Assembly (NCBI GenBank): GCA_945867875.1
Contig: CAMBJF010000006.1
Span: 1-27,965 of the forward strand
Direction: 5' to 3'
Length of the DNA: 27,965 bases
Source: an uncultured Ruminococcus sp.
GTDB lineage: Bacteria > Bacillota > Clostridia > Oscillospirales > Ruminococcaceae
Part shown: positions 15,299-21,775 of the stretch, piece after piece
How the letters are laid out: each line of letters starts with the position of its first letter
How positions within the stretch are numbered: position 1 is the stretch's first letter
Made by a program: the position numbers and the translations under genes
The notes under the pieces: model-generated
Told to the model about the DNA's origin: nothing
Database searches by the model: none
What the model saw: only the letters and a program-made list of their open reading frames with translations

Positions 15299-15316
15299 AT
15301 GCATAAAGCCTTTCTT

Positions 15317-15718
15317 TTAATCGAAAAATCCGTTTTCGCCCGAGGAATCGTCAAGCTCCCCCGCCGCCTTGAAGCTGAATGCGGCTGCGGCGATGTAAAG
15401 AGCGTCGCCGAACACCGAAAACAGCGCCATACCCTTTGCAAAACCCAAGAGCGGGAGGCTGCTGCCCCGTTCAAAAAAAGCACTAATGAATCCCGTTACT
15501 CCGCCTACAGTAAAAAGCATAAGCACGAAAGCAATGCTGCCTATGAGGGATATTATATAAAGCACCCCTGCCGCCTTTGCGCCGTTTTTCTTAGGCTTTC
15601 CGTTTATCGCCCAACTTATTATGGTCGCCACTATGCCGAAAAGATTCAGCGAGCATATGGACCACACAAGAGCCACCGAGCCTGCCGCCACAGCTTTTTT
15701 AAGATTAGAATTGTTCAT
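15317..15718 (-). CDS. Small membrane protein, function unknown
   Basis: The 133-residue protein has about three hydrophobic segments (8-38, 49-72, 95-115) separated by a basic loop NGKPKKNGAKAAG, and an acidic cytoplasm-like tail ELDDSSGENGFFD. The pattern resembles small DUF4190-like membrane proteins but I cannot assign a family. AAGGGA lies 9 nt upstream of the ATG, right behind a terminator-like hairpin. It lies between purM and purN, so any purine role is by position only. Confidence 0.7.
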   Translation of the reverse strand: MNNSNLKKAVAAGSVALVWSICSLNLFGIVATIISWAINGKPKKNGAKAAGVLYIISLIGSIAFVLMLFTVGGVTGFISAFFERGSSLPLLGFAKGMALFSVFGDALYIAAAAFSFKAAGELDDSSGENGFFD

Positions 15719-15740
15719 ATATATCTGTCCCTTTTAAAAA

Positions 15741-15769
15741 TGCGGCTGTAAGCAATTGCCACAGCCGCA
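15741..15769 (-). terminator. Intrinsic terminator-like hairpin inside the pur operon, after purM
   Basis: A 9-bp perfect stem TGCGGCTGT / ACAGCCGCA with an 11-nt loop is followed on the minus strand by TTTTTAAAAGGG. It lies 22 nt past the purM stop. The Shine-Dalgarno of the next gene (AAAAGGGA) starts directly at the end of the U-run. It should cause partial termination and would set a polarity step between purM and the downstream genes. Confidence 0.75.
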
Positions 15770-15791
15770 CATCGGCACATATTTACTTATC

Positions 15792-16826
15792 TCAGCAAAT
15801 AATAACGCCCTCATTGCTTTCAACCAGCTCGCCCATAACATAAGCGTCCTCGCCGGCAGCCTTGATAGCGCTGATAGCCTTGTCAGCGTCATTCTTGTCA
15901 ACAACAACGGTCATACCAACGCCCATATTGAAGGTGTTGAACATATCCCTCTCAGGAATTTTGCCTGTCTTTGCGATAAGGTCGAAGATGGGGAGCACCT
16001 GAACGGCACTTCTGTCAATCTTAGCGGAAAGACCTGCGGGGAGGGAACGGGGAATGTTCTCGTAGAAACCGCCGCCTGTAATGTGGCTTATGGACTTGAC
16101 CTGAACGCTGTCGATAAGCTTCATAACAGCCTTAACGTAAATTCTTGTAGGAGTGAGAAGGCTCTCACCGAGAGTTGTTCCAAGGTCGGACTGATGTCTT
16201 GCAAGGTTCTGCTCGGTAACGGAGAATACCTTTCTTACCAGTGAGAAGCCATTGGAGTGAACGCCGCTGGACTTAATGGCGATCATAACGTCTCCTGCCT
16301 TCTGAGTTGTGGGGTCGAGTATCTTGTCCTTGTCAACAACGCCAACAGTGAAGCCTGCAAGGTCATACTCGTCCTCAGGCATAAGACCGGGGTGCTCCGC
16401 AGTCTCGCCGCCGATAAGAGCACATTCAGCCTGAACACAGCCCTCAGCAACGCCCGAAACTATCTGAGCTATCTTCTCGGGATAATTCTTTCCGCAGGCA
16501 ATGTAGTCGAGGAAGAACTGAGGCTTTGCGCCGCAGCAGATAACATCGTTCACGCACATTGCAACGCAGTCGATACCCACAGTATCGTGCTTGTCAAGGA
16601 GGAAAGCGATCTTTATCTTTGTTCCAACGCCGTCAGTACCCGAAACGAGAACGGGCTTTTTGATGTTTGTAACATCAAGCTCGAAGAGACCGCCGAAGCC
16701 GCCGATGCCTGACAGAACGCCGTTTGTCATAGTTCTTGCAACGTGAGCCTTCATAAGCTCAACAGCCTTGTAGCCGGCGGTTACGTCAACGCCTGCTTCC
16801 TTGTAGCTTTCGGAAAAACTTTTCAT
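15792..16826 (-). CDS. purM: Phosphoribosylformylglycinamidine cyclo-ligase (AIR synthetase)
   Basis: This cytoplasmic enzyme closes FGAM to AIR with ATP (step 5). The 344-residue protein shows the family landmarks FSESYKEAGVDVTAGYKAV near the N-terminus, GGFGGLFEL, VSGTDGVGTK, CVNDVICCGAKPQFFLDY, ALIGGETAEHPG and SGVHSNGFSLVRKV. Length and start are typical; AGAAAGG is 10 nt upstream. It follows purF by 63 nt, and the intervening spacer holds a 9-bp hairpin. purL, which makes its substrate, is not in the window. Confidence 0.95.
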   Translation of the reverse strand: MKSFSESYKEAGVDVTAGYKAVELMKAHVARTMTNGVLSGIGGFGGLFELDVTNIKKPVLVSGTDGVGTKIKIAFLLDKHDTVGIDCVAMCVNDVICCGAKPQFFLDYIACGKNYPEKIAQIVSGVAEGCVQAECALIGGETAEHPGLMPEDEYDLAGFTVGVVDKDKILDPTTQKAGDVMIAIKSSGVHSNGFSLVRKVFSVTEQNLARHQSDLGTTLGESLLTPTRIYVKAVMKLIDSVQVKSISHITGGGFYENIPRSLPAGLSAKIDRSAVQVLPIFDLIAKTGKIPERDMFNTFNMGVGMTVVVDKNDADKAISAIKAAGEDAYVMGELVESNEGVIIC

Positions 16827-16850
16827 TTTATAACAACCTTTCTCACGAGT

Positions 16851-16872
16851 GTTTTCCGCATAAGCGAAAAAC
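16851..16872 (-). repeat. Hairpin in the purF-purM spacer
   Basis: GTTTTCCGC (16851-16859) and GCGAAAAAC (16864-16872) form a 9-bp stem with one G-U pair and a 4-nt loop. The 12-mer GTGTTTTCCGCA that starts it (16849-16860) occurs again in the aminotransferase leader at 7563-7574, again close upstream of a ribosome binding site. No U-run follows, so termination is unlikely. Confidence 0.45.
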
Positions 16873-16889
16873 GCCCGTCGGAAAATCTA

Positions 16890-18311
16890 TCACTTTTTCT
16901 TGATCTTGAATTCAAACTTGTCCTTGGGAATTTCCTTGGGAACAGGTGCGGGATATTCTCCCGTAAAGCAGCCGTCGCAGAAATCACAGGCATCATTGTC
17001 CGTAAGACTGTTGACAGCCTCAACGCTCAGATATCCAAGCGTGTCCGCACCGATCTCCCTGCATATCTCAGGAATGGACATACGACAGGCGATAAGGTTT
17101 TCCTTGCTGTCGATATCTGTTCCGAAGAAACAGGGATTTGTAAAGGGCGGGCAGGAAATTCTCACGTGTATCTCCTTAGCCCCCGCTTCACGGATAAGAT
17201 TTACTATTCGTCTTGAGGTAGTGCCTCTGACAATGCTGTCGTCTATAAGTACCACACGCTTGCCCTTGACAGTCTCTCTCACCACATTCAGTTTTATTTT
17301 CACTGAATTGGTGCGTTCTGTCTGATTGGGCTGGATAAATGTTCTTCCCACATAGCGGTTCTTGATAAATCCCACGCCGTAGGGAATGCCCGATGCATTT
17401 GAAAATCCGAGAGCAGCGTCAAGTCCGCTGTCGGGAACGCCTATGACCACATCAGCGTCAACGGGGTGCTCCTTCCAGAGATATTCCCCTGCCTTGAGAC
17501 GTGCCTTGTGAACGCTCGAACCCTCGATAACGGAGTCGGGACGTGCAAAATACACATACTCAAATACACAAAGCTTTGGCTTTGGAGTAATGTGAGTCTC
17601 AATGGAGCGCAGACCGTTCTCGTCGATAATGACTATCTCGCCGGGGCGGATATCTCTTACAAATTCCGCACCGATGCTGTCGAAAGCACAGGTCTCCGAT
17701 GCCACAACATACGCATTACCAAGCTTTCCGATAGAAAGAGGTCTGAAACCGATAGGGTCTCTTGCAGCGATAAGCTTCTGAGGGGACATTACCACAAGTG
17801 AATATGCACCCTTTATCTTAGCCATAGCCTTCTCCACAGCCTCTTCAATTGAGGAGCACACAAGGCGCTGCTCGGTTATGGCGTAGGAGATGACCTCGGT
17901 ATCATTTGTGCTGTGGAAAATAGCGCCCTTGAGCTCATATTCAGTCCTCAGCTCATATGCATTTGTGAGATTTCCGTTGTGAGCGATAGCCAGAGGACCT
18001 TTAACGTGGCGCACAACAAGGGGCTGGGCATTTGAACGGTTGCTGTTGCCCGTTGTTGAGTAGCGGACGTGTCCAATGGCGATATTGCCCTCGCCAAGAG
18101 CCTCCAGCCTGTCCTTGTTAAAGACCTCGTGAACAAGTCCAAGGTCCTTGTGATAGCTAAATACGCCCGAATCGTTCACAACGATTCCGCAGGACTCCTG
18201 ACCTCTGTGCTGCAAAGCATAAAGACCCATATAGGTCTGCATAGCCACATTTGTATCATCGGGACTGTATATGCCGAAAACTCCGCATTCTTCGTGGATA
18301 CTGTTAAACAA
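16890..18311 (-). CDS. purF: Amidophosphoribosyltransferase (glutamine PRPP amidotransferase)
   Basis: This enzyme commits PRPP and glutamine to phosphoribosylamine (step 1). The 473-residue protein starts at a TTG (AAAGGG 9 nt upstream), giving a short propeptide MFNSIHEE before the catalytic Cys9 (CGVFGI), which becomes Cys1 after cleavage. The glutaminase site is intact: RGQES near 36-40, HVRYST with R83, HNG (111-113) and ND with D137. The PRPP loop is VVLIDDSIVRGTTS (353-366). Cysteines C248, C394, C445 and C448 (CDGCFTGEYP) match the [4Fe-4S] ligands of B. subtilis PurF. The gene begins 5 nt after its glutaminase-less paralog, so the two are expressed together. Confidence 0.95.
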   Translation of the reverse strand: MFNSIHEECGVFGIYSPDDTNVAMQTYMGLYALQHRGQESCGIVVNDSGVFSYHKDLGLVHEVFNKDRLEALGEGNIAIGHVRYSTTGNSNRSNAQPLVVRHVKGPLAIAHNGNLTNAYELRTEYELKGAIFHSTNDTEVISYAITEQRLVCSSIEEAVEKAMAKIKGAYSLVVMSPQKLIAARDPIGFRPLSIGKLGNAYVVASETCAFDSIGAEFVRDIRPGEIVIIDENGLRSIETHITPKPKLCVFEYVYFARPDSVIEGSSVHKARLKAGEYLWKEHPVDADVVIGVPDSGLDAALGFSNASGIPYGVGFIKNRYVGRTFIQPNQTERTNSVKIKLNVVRETVKGKRVVLIDDSIVRGTTSRRIVNLIREAGAKEIHVRISCPPFTNPCFFGTDIDSKENLIACRMSIPEICREIGADTLGYLSVEAVNSLTDNDACDFCDGCFTGEYPAPVPKEIPKDKFEFKIKKK

Positions 18312-18316
18312 TCAGA

Positions 18317-19738
18317 TCAACCCTTTCCGTTCCAGCAATAGCTGCACAGCTTCTCCGCAGGCAGACCTACTGCACGGACGGTACCTTCAAGAGACTGGAA
18401 CTCCAGCGAAGTGAGCTTCAGTCTGCGGCAGATCTCGTCTCTGAGCTTTTTGCCCCGCTCTGTTGAGCTGTTGCTGTACTCCTCGATATATTTGACACCT
18501 TCGGTGCCCTCAAGTTCGTCGATAATTTTGCGTGCAATGAGGTCAAGCTCTGATGTGCTTCTCGAGAAATTCAGATGTTTGCAGCCATACATAATGGGAG
18601 GACAGGCAGATCTCATATGTACTTCCTTAGCGCCGTTTGCGTAAAGAAATTCCACCGTCTCTCTCATCTGAGTGCCGCGAACAATGCTGTCGTCAACAAA
18701 GAGGAGCTTCTTTCCCTCGATAAGCTCGTGAACGGGAATAAGCTTCATTTTTGCCACCTGGTTTCTGATAGTCTGATTCTGAGGCATAAAGCTTCTGGGC
18801 CAGGTGGGGGTGTATTTGATAAAGGGTCTTGCAAAGGGAATTCCGCTTCGGTTGGAATATCCGATAGCGTGGGGGATACCCGAATCAGGAACGCCGCATA
18901 CATAGTCAACGTCGGGAAGAGCGCCGTTTTTGATATCGGTCTCAGCCATAATTTCGCCGTTGCGGGTGCGCATAGTTTCAACGGTAACGCCCTCGTAGAC
19001 CGAGTTGGGATAGCCGTAATATGTCCACAGGAATGTGCATATCTGCATATCTGTGTGGCCATCCGCAAGCACTTCAACCCCGTCGGCGGTTATCTTAACG
19101 ATCTCCCCGGGGAGCAGCTCACGGTATGTCTCATAGCCCAGTTTCTGGAAAGCAAAGGACTCGAACGAGCAGCAGTAGCCGTCATCACGTCTGCCTATTA
19201 TAATAGGAAGTCTGCCCTTTGCGTCTCTTGCGGCGATGATGCCGTCCTCGGTCAGGATAAGCAGGGAAACGGTTCCGTCGATTCGCTCCTGCATATATCT
19301 GATACCGTCGGCAAAATTGTCCTTCTGAGCGATAAGTGAGCCGATAATTGAGCTGGAATTTACCTTTCCGCTGCTCATGGCTTCAAGGCTTGCGGAGCAG
19401 TCTCTGAGTATCTCAGACCTGAGCTCCTCCGCATTATTTATGATACCGATATTGCACACTGCGTAAAGACCAAGCTTTGAACGCAGAAGAATGGGCTGGG
19501 GGTCTGTATCGCTTATGCAGCCGATACAGAGCTTGCCCTCCATCGCAGCAATATCATTTTCAAATTTTGTTCTGAAAGGAGAGTTTTCAATGCTGTGGAT
19601 ACTGCGCTGAAAGCCTCTCTCGGGGGAATAGGCAGTCATACCGCCACGGCGTGTGCCAAGGTGGGAATGATAGTCAACTCCGAAGAATACGTCGCTTATG
19701 CAGTCATTTCTTGATGCTGCTCCGAAAAAGCCGCCCAT
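18317..19738 (-). CDS. PurF paralog lacking the glutaminase active site
   Basis: The 473-residue protein aligns with PurF over its whole length but begins MGGFFGAAS, with Gly where the catalytic Cys should be. Other glutamine-site residues are also gone: HVRYST is replaced by CISDT, HNGN by CNIGI, and STND by KVNSS. In contrast the phosphoribosyltransferase half is well kept: GVPDSGIPHAIGYSNRSGIP (282-301), PQNQT and the PRPP loop LLFVDDSIVRGTQ (345-357). The four Fe-S ligand positions of PurF have cysteines too (C234, C386, C465, C468 in CSYC). Likely a PRPP-binding partner, ammonia-dependent enzyme or regulator of PurF, but this is inference. ATG follows the purC stop by 4 nt with GGGAG inside the purC end, and purF follows by 5 nt. 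I recall similar MGGFFG-type homologs annotated simply as PurF in other Clostridia. Confidence 0.9.
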   Translation of the reverse strand: MGGFFGAASRNDCISDVFFGVDYHSHLGTRRGGMTAYSPERGFQRSIHSIENSPFRTKFENDIAAMEGKLCIGCISDTDPQPILLRSKLGLYAVCNIGIINNAEELRSEILRDCSASLEAMSSGKVNSSSIIGSLIAQKDNFADGIRYMQERIDGTVSLLILTEDGIIAARDAKGRLPIIIGRRDDGYCCSFESFAFQKLGYETYRELLPGEIVKITADGVEVLADGHTDMQICTFLWTYYGYPNSVYEGVTVETMRTRNGEIMAETDIKNGALPDVDYVCGVPDSGIPHAIGYSNRSGIPFARPFIKYTPTWPRSFMPQNQTIRNQVAKMKLIPVHELIEGKKLLFVDDSIVRGTQMRETVEFLYANGAKEVHMRSACPPIMYGCKHLNFSRSTSELDLIARKIIDELEGTEGVKYIEEYSNSSTERGKKLRDEICRRLKLTSLEFQSLEGTVRAVGLPAEKLCSYCWNGKG

Positions 19739-19742
19739 TCGC

Positions 19743-20459
19743 TTATTCTCCCAGAATACGCTTCATCATTTCCTGATAAGCTTCCTCTACGCCGCCCATA
19801 TCTCTGCGGAAACGGTCCTTGTCAAGCTTCTCGTGGGTTGTGCTGTCCCAGAAACGGCAGGTGTCGGGAGAAATTTCATCAGCAAGGAGAATCTGACCGT
19901 GGAATCTGCCGAACTCGATCTTGAAGTCGATAAGGTCAATGTTGTGCTCCTTGAAGAACTTAAGCATAAATGTGTTAACAGCAAAAGCATACTTGGAAAT
20001 GGTGTCAATTTCCTCCTGAGTAGCGAGGCCTAGACCGAGAGCATAGTAGCTGTTGATGAAGGGGTCGCCAAGGTCATCGTTCTTGTAGCTGAACTCGAGA
20101 GTAGGCTGCTTGAGAGGAGTACCCTCAGCAATGCCGAGCTTCTTGGAGAAGCTGCCTGCTGCAACGTTTCTTACAATAACCTCGAGGGGAACGATCTCGA
20201 CCTTCTTAACGATGGTCTCTCTGTCGCTGATTTCCTCAACAAGGTGAGTGGGAATGCCCTCCTTTTCAAGAAGCTTGAACATAAAGTTGGTCATCTTGTT
20301 GTTGATAACGCCCTTGCCTCTGATAGTGCCCTTCTTTTCGCCGTTGAAAGCGGTAGCATCGTCCTTGTAGTCAACGATAACATAATCGGGGTTGTTTGTA
20401 GCAAAAACCTTCTTAGCCTTGCCCTCGTAAAGCTGCTCGCCCTTGATAATGTTTTCCAT
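19743..20459 (-). CDS. purC: SAICAR synthetase (phosphoribosylaminoimidazole-succinocarboxamide synthase)
   Basis: This cytoplasmic enzyme couples CAIR with aspartate using ATP. The 238-residue protein has YEGKAKKVFAT (11-21), DYKDDATAFNGEK, RNVAAGSFSKK, DPFINSYYALGLG and the substrate-site IDFKIEFGR, as in short bacterial PurC proteins. A strong AGGAGG lies 8 nt before the ATG. It follows purE by 54 nt and is followed after 4 nt by the PurF paralog. Aspartate for this step is the product type of the aminotransferase at 6257-7537, but no regulatory link is visible. Confidence 0.95.
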   Translation of the reverse strand: MENIIKGEQLYEGKAKKVFATNNPDYVIVDYKDDATAFNGEKKGTIRGKGVINNKMTNFMFKLLEKEGIPTHLVEEISDRETIVKKVEIVPLEVIVRNVAAGSFSKKLGIAEGTPLKQPTLEFSYKNDDLGDPFINSYYALGLGLATQEEIDTISKYAFAVNTFMLKFFKEHNIDLIDFKIEFGRFHGQILLADEISPDTCRFWDSTTHEKLDKDRFRRDMGGVEEAYQEMMKRILGE

Positions 20460-20513
20460 AGTAATATCCTCCTGTAAATTTATACAAATATATTTATATG
20501 ATTTTGTCAGAAA

Positions 20514-21008
20514 TTACAGCTCATCAACCATTTTCTGGAGCTTTTCATTCTTGGCAATAACGCCGTTTATCATATCCTGCTTTGCATTTTCAAGCTTTTC
20601 AGCGAGTGTATCATCTGAAAGAGCAAGCATCTGGATAGCAAGAACAGCCGCATTTTTCGCACCGTTTACCGCAACAGTGGCAACAGGGATACCCGATGGC
20701 ATCTGAACGGTGGCAAGAAGAGCGTCAAGGCCTTCAAAAGACGACTTTATGGGGATACCGATAACGGGCAGGGTGGTGTGACCTGCGATAACGCCTGCAA
20801 GATGAGCCGCCATTCCCGCAGCGCAGATAATAACGCCGAAGCCCTGATCCTTTGCCTGAGAAGCAAAGATAGAAGCGAGCTCGGGTGTGCGGTGAGCGGA
20901 CATAACCTTAGCCTCAACGGGCACGCCATACTTTTTAAGCTCTGCGATACAGTCCTTAACAATAGGGAAATCGCTGTCAGAACCCATTATTACAGCAACT
21001 TTTTTCAA
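20514..21008 (-). CDS. purE: N5-carboxyaminoimidazole ribonucleotide mutase (class I PurE)
   Basis: PurE converts N5-CAIR to CAIR. The 164-residue protein has IMGSDSDFPIVKDC near the N-terminus, SAHRTPEL with the catalytic His, and GMAAHLAGVIAGHTTLPVIGIP, all diagnostic for bacterial class I PurE rather than the CO2-using class II. The start codon is TTG, with AAAGGA 9 nt upstream. It is the first gene of the operon, preceded by a leader of about 220 nt. Class I PurE normally needs PurK to supply N5-CAIR; purK is not in this window. Confidence 0.95.
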   Translation of the reverse strand: MKKVAVIMGSDSDFPIVKDCIAELKKYGVPVEAKVMSAHRTPELASIFASQAKDQGFGVIICAAGMAAHLAGVIAGHTTLPVIGIPIKSSFEGLDALLATVQMPSGIPVATVAVNGAKNAAVLAIQMLALSDDTLAEKLENAKQDMINGVIAKNEKLQKMVDEL

Positions 21009-21040
21009 CTACATCAATCCTTTCGACCTAAAACAAATAA

Positions 21041-21064
21041 AACTGCGGCAGACCGACCACAGTT
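21041..21064 (-). terminator. Leader terminator directly upstream of purE (probable attenuator)
   Basis: On the minus strand AACTGTGG and CCGCAGTT form an 8-bp stem with one G-U pair and an 8-nt loop, followed by TTATTTGTTTTAGG. It lies between the operon promoter and purE, 33 nt before the start codon, so it would stop transcripts before the first gene unless read-through is allowed. Confidence 0.6.
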
Positions 21065-21078
21065 ACTTTTGTTTACAG

Positions 21079-21183
21079 CTATACAGTTAAAAAAGAGTGC
21101 AGAACTCCCATAGCCCTCAGAAATGATGACTGAGAACCGCCGCCCATATATCCTGAGATTTTAAGATATACCAAGCTGAACAT
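21079..21183 (-). CDS. Possible 34-codon leader peptide of the pur operon
   Basis: A short frame starts at ATG 21183 with a strong GGAGG 10 nt upstream and reads MFSLVYLKISGYMGGG, then SQSSFLRAMGVLHSFLTV, stopping with TAG at 21079. It is too short to be judged by family. It lies wholly inside the purE leader, about 45 nt after the expected transcription start and 15 nt before the leader terminator. Its GGC GGC GGT codons could pair with the GCCGC in the terminator 3' arm. The Shine-Dalgarno is itself enclosed by GGAAA / TTTCC. Expression and conservation are unknown; it could be a regulatory uORF, a secreted small peptide or chance. Confidence 0.4.
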   Translation of the reverse strand: MFSLVYLKISGYMGGGSQSSFLRAMGVLHSFLTV

Positions 21184-21235
21184 AACGGAAATTCCTCCAC
21201 AAGTTTCCTGTGCCAATGCACACTGATACATCTAT

Positions 21236-21264
21236 ATTGTAACTTATTTAAAGGCAAATTGCAA
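21236..21264 (-). promoter_or_regulatory. Sigma-A promoter of the pur operon
   Basis: The -35 box TTGCAA (21264-21259) and -10 box TACAAT (21241-21236) are spaced by 17 nt. The expected transcript begins near 21228 and has about 220 nt before the purE start. The 463-nt region 21009-21471 thus holds the pur leader and promoter on the minus strand and the ferredoxin promoter on the plus strand; 21265-21388 is AT-rich with nothing else recognised. Confidence 0.7.
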
Positions 21265-21388
21265 GCCTTTATGACAAAATAATCAGAGATTTTAAAAATT
21301 TTACAAAATTCAGGTAATAAGAATGTTTGGCAATGTGTAAAGCGCAGATTTGTTAATAACTGCAAAACAAAAAAATATAAATTTCCTC

Positions 21389-21416
21389 TTGCATTTTTCT
21401 GATTTTATGTTAAAAT
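21389..21416 (+). promoter_or_regulatory. Sigma-A promoter of the ferredoxin gene
   Basis: TTGCAT (21389-21394) and TAAAAT (21411-21416) are separated by 16 nt, about 55 nt upstream of the ferredoxin ATG. Confidence 0.65.
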
Positions 21417-21429
21417 AGTAGTATGAAGC

Positions 21430-21448
21430 TGCGGCAAAATCCGCCGCA
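21430..21448 (+). promoter_or_regulatory. Hairpin at the 5' end of the ferredoxin transcript
   Basis: TGCGGC / GCCGCA form a 6-bp GC-rich stem with a 7-nt loop, followed by CAATTTTTAAGGAGG. It begins only a few bases after the expected transcription start, so it may protect the 5' end of an abundant mRNA or act as an attenuator. Confidence 0.5.
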
Positions 21449-21471
21449 CAATTTTTAAGGAGGTACATACA

Positions 21472-21642
21472 ATGGCTTACAAAATTTCCGACGATTGCAT
21501 CAGCTGCGGTGCTTGTGCAGGCGAATGTCCTGTCAGCGCAATTTCCGAGGGTGACGGCAAGTACGTTATCGACGCTGATACCTGTGTTGACTGCGGTTCC
21601 TGCGCAGATGTCTGTCCTGTTGGAGCACCCCAGGGCGAATAA
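21472..21642 (+). CDS. 2[4Fe-4S] ferredoxin, clostridial type
   Basis: The 56-residue electron carrier MAYKISDDCISCGACAGECP... has two classical cluster motifs: C9, C12, C15 with C19-Pro, and C38, C41, C44 with C48-Pro. This is the small dicluster ferredoxin used by pyruvate:ferredoxin oxidoreductase and hydrogenases in clostridia; which partner it serves here is not shown. AAGGAGG lies 8 nt before the ATG. It is a monocistronic gene, divergent from the pur operon, with its own promoter and a strong terminator. Confidence 0.95.
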   Translation: MAYKISDDCISCGACAGECPVSAISEGDGKYVIDADTCVDCGSCADVCPVGAPQGE

Positions 21643-21665
21643 TCAGAAATATATCTGAATTTTAT

Positions 21666-21699
21666 CAGAGCCTTGTGATCATCACAGGGCTCTGTTTTT
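21666..21699 (+). terminator. Intrinsic terminator of the ferredoxin gene
   Basis: A 13-bp stem CAGAGCCTTGTGA / TCACAGGGCTCTG with one G-U pair and a 3-nt loop is followed by TTTTTATATC. It lies 23 nt past the stop codon. Confidence 0.9.
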
Positions 21700-21728
21700 A
21701 TATCTAACCCAAAATACAAAAATACAAA

Positions 21729-21754
21729 AAGCCTCTCCCCGAAGGGAAAGGCTT
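21729..21754 (-). terminator. Intrinsic terminator of tuf
   Basis: On the minus strand an 11-bp stem AAGCCTTTCCC / GGGAGAGGCTT (one G-U pair) is closed by the very stable tetraloop C(UUCG)G and followed by TTTGTATTTTTG. It lies 21 nt past the tuf stop codon. Confidence 0.9.
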
Positions 21755-21775
21755 TGATTTGTTTAAGGGATAAGA

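Noticed and set aside
16890..19738. Interpreting the two PurF-like genes as a recent duplication or assembly artefact
   Set aside because: The two proteins differ throughout and the changes are concentrated at glutaminase residues, so this is an old, specialised paralog pair.
21041..21064. Shared 11-mer TCGGTCTGCCG between the purE leader terminator and the aminotransferase leader (7588-7600 region) as a common regulatory box
   Set aside because: In both places it is part of a GC-rich hairpin and only 11 nt long; chance is sufficient without more copies.
21079..21183. Guanine (purine) riboswitch in the purE leader
   Set aside because: The phrase GGATATATGGGC looked faintly like the aptamer start, but the conserved TCTACC and CCGTAAA core elements are missing.
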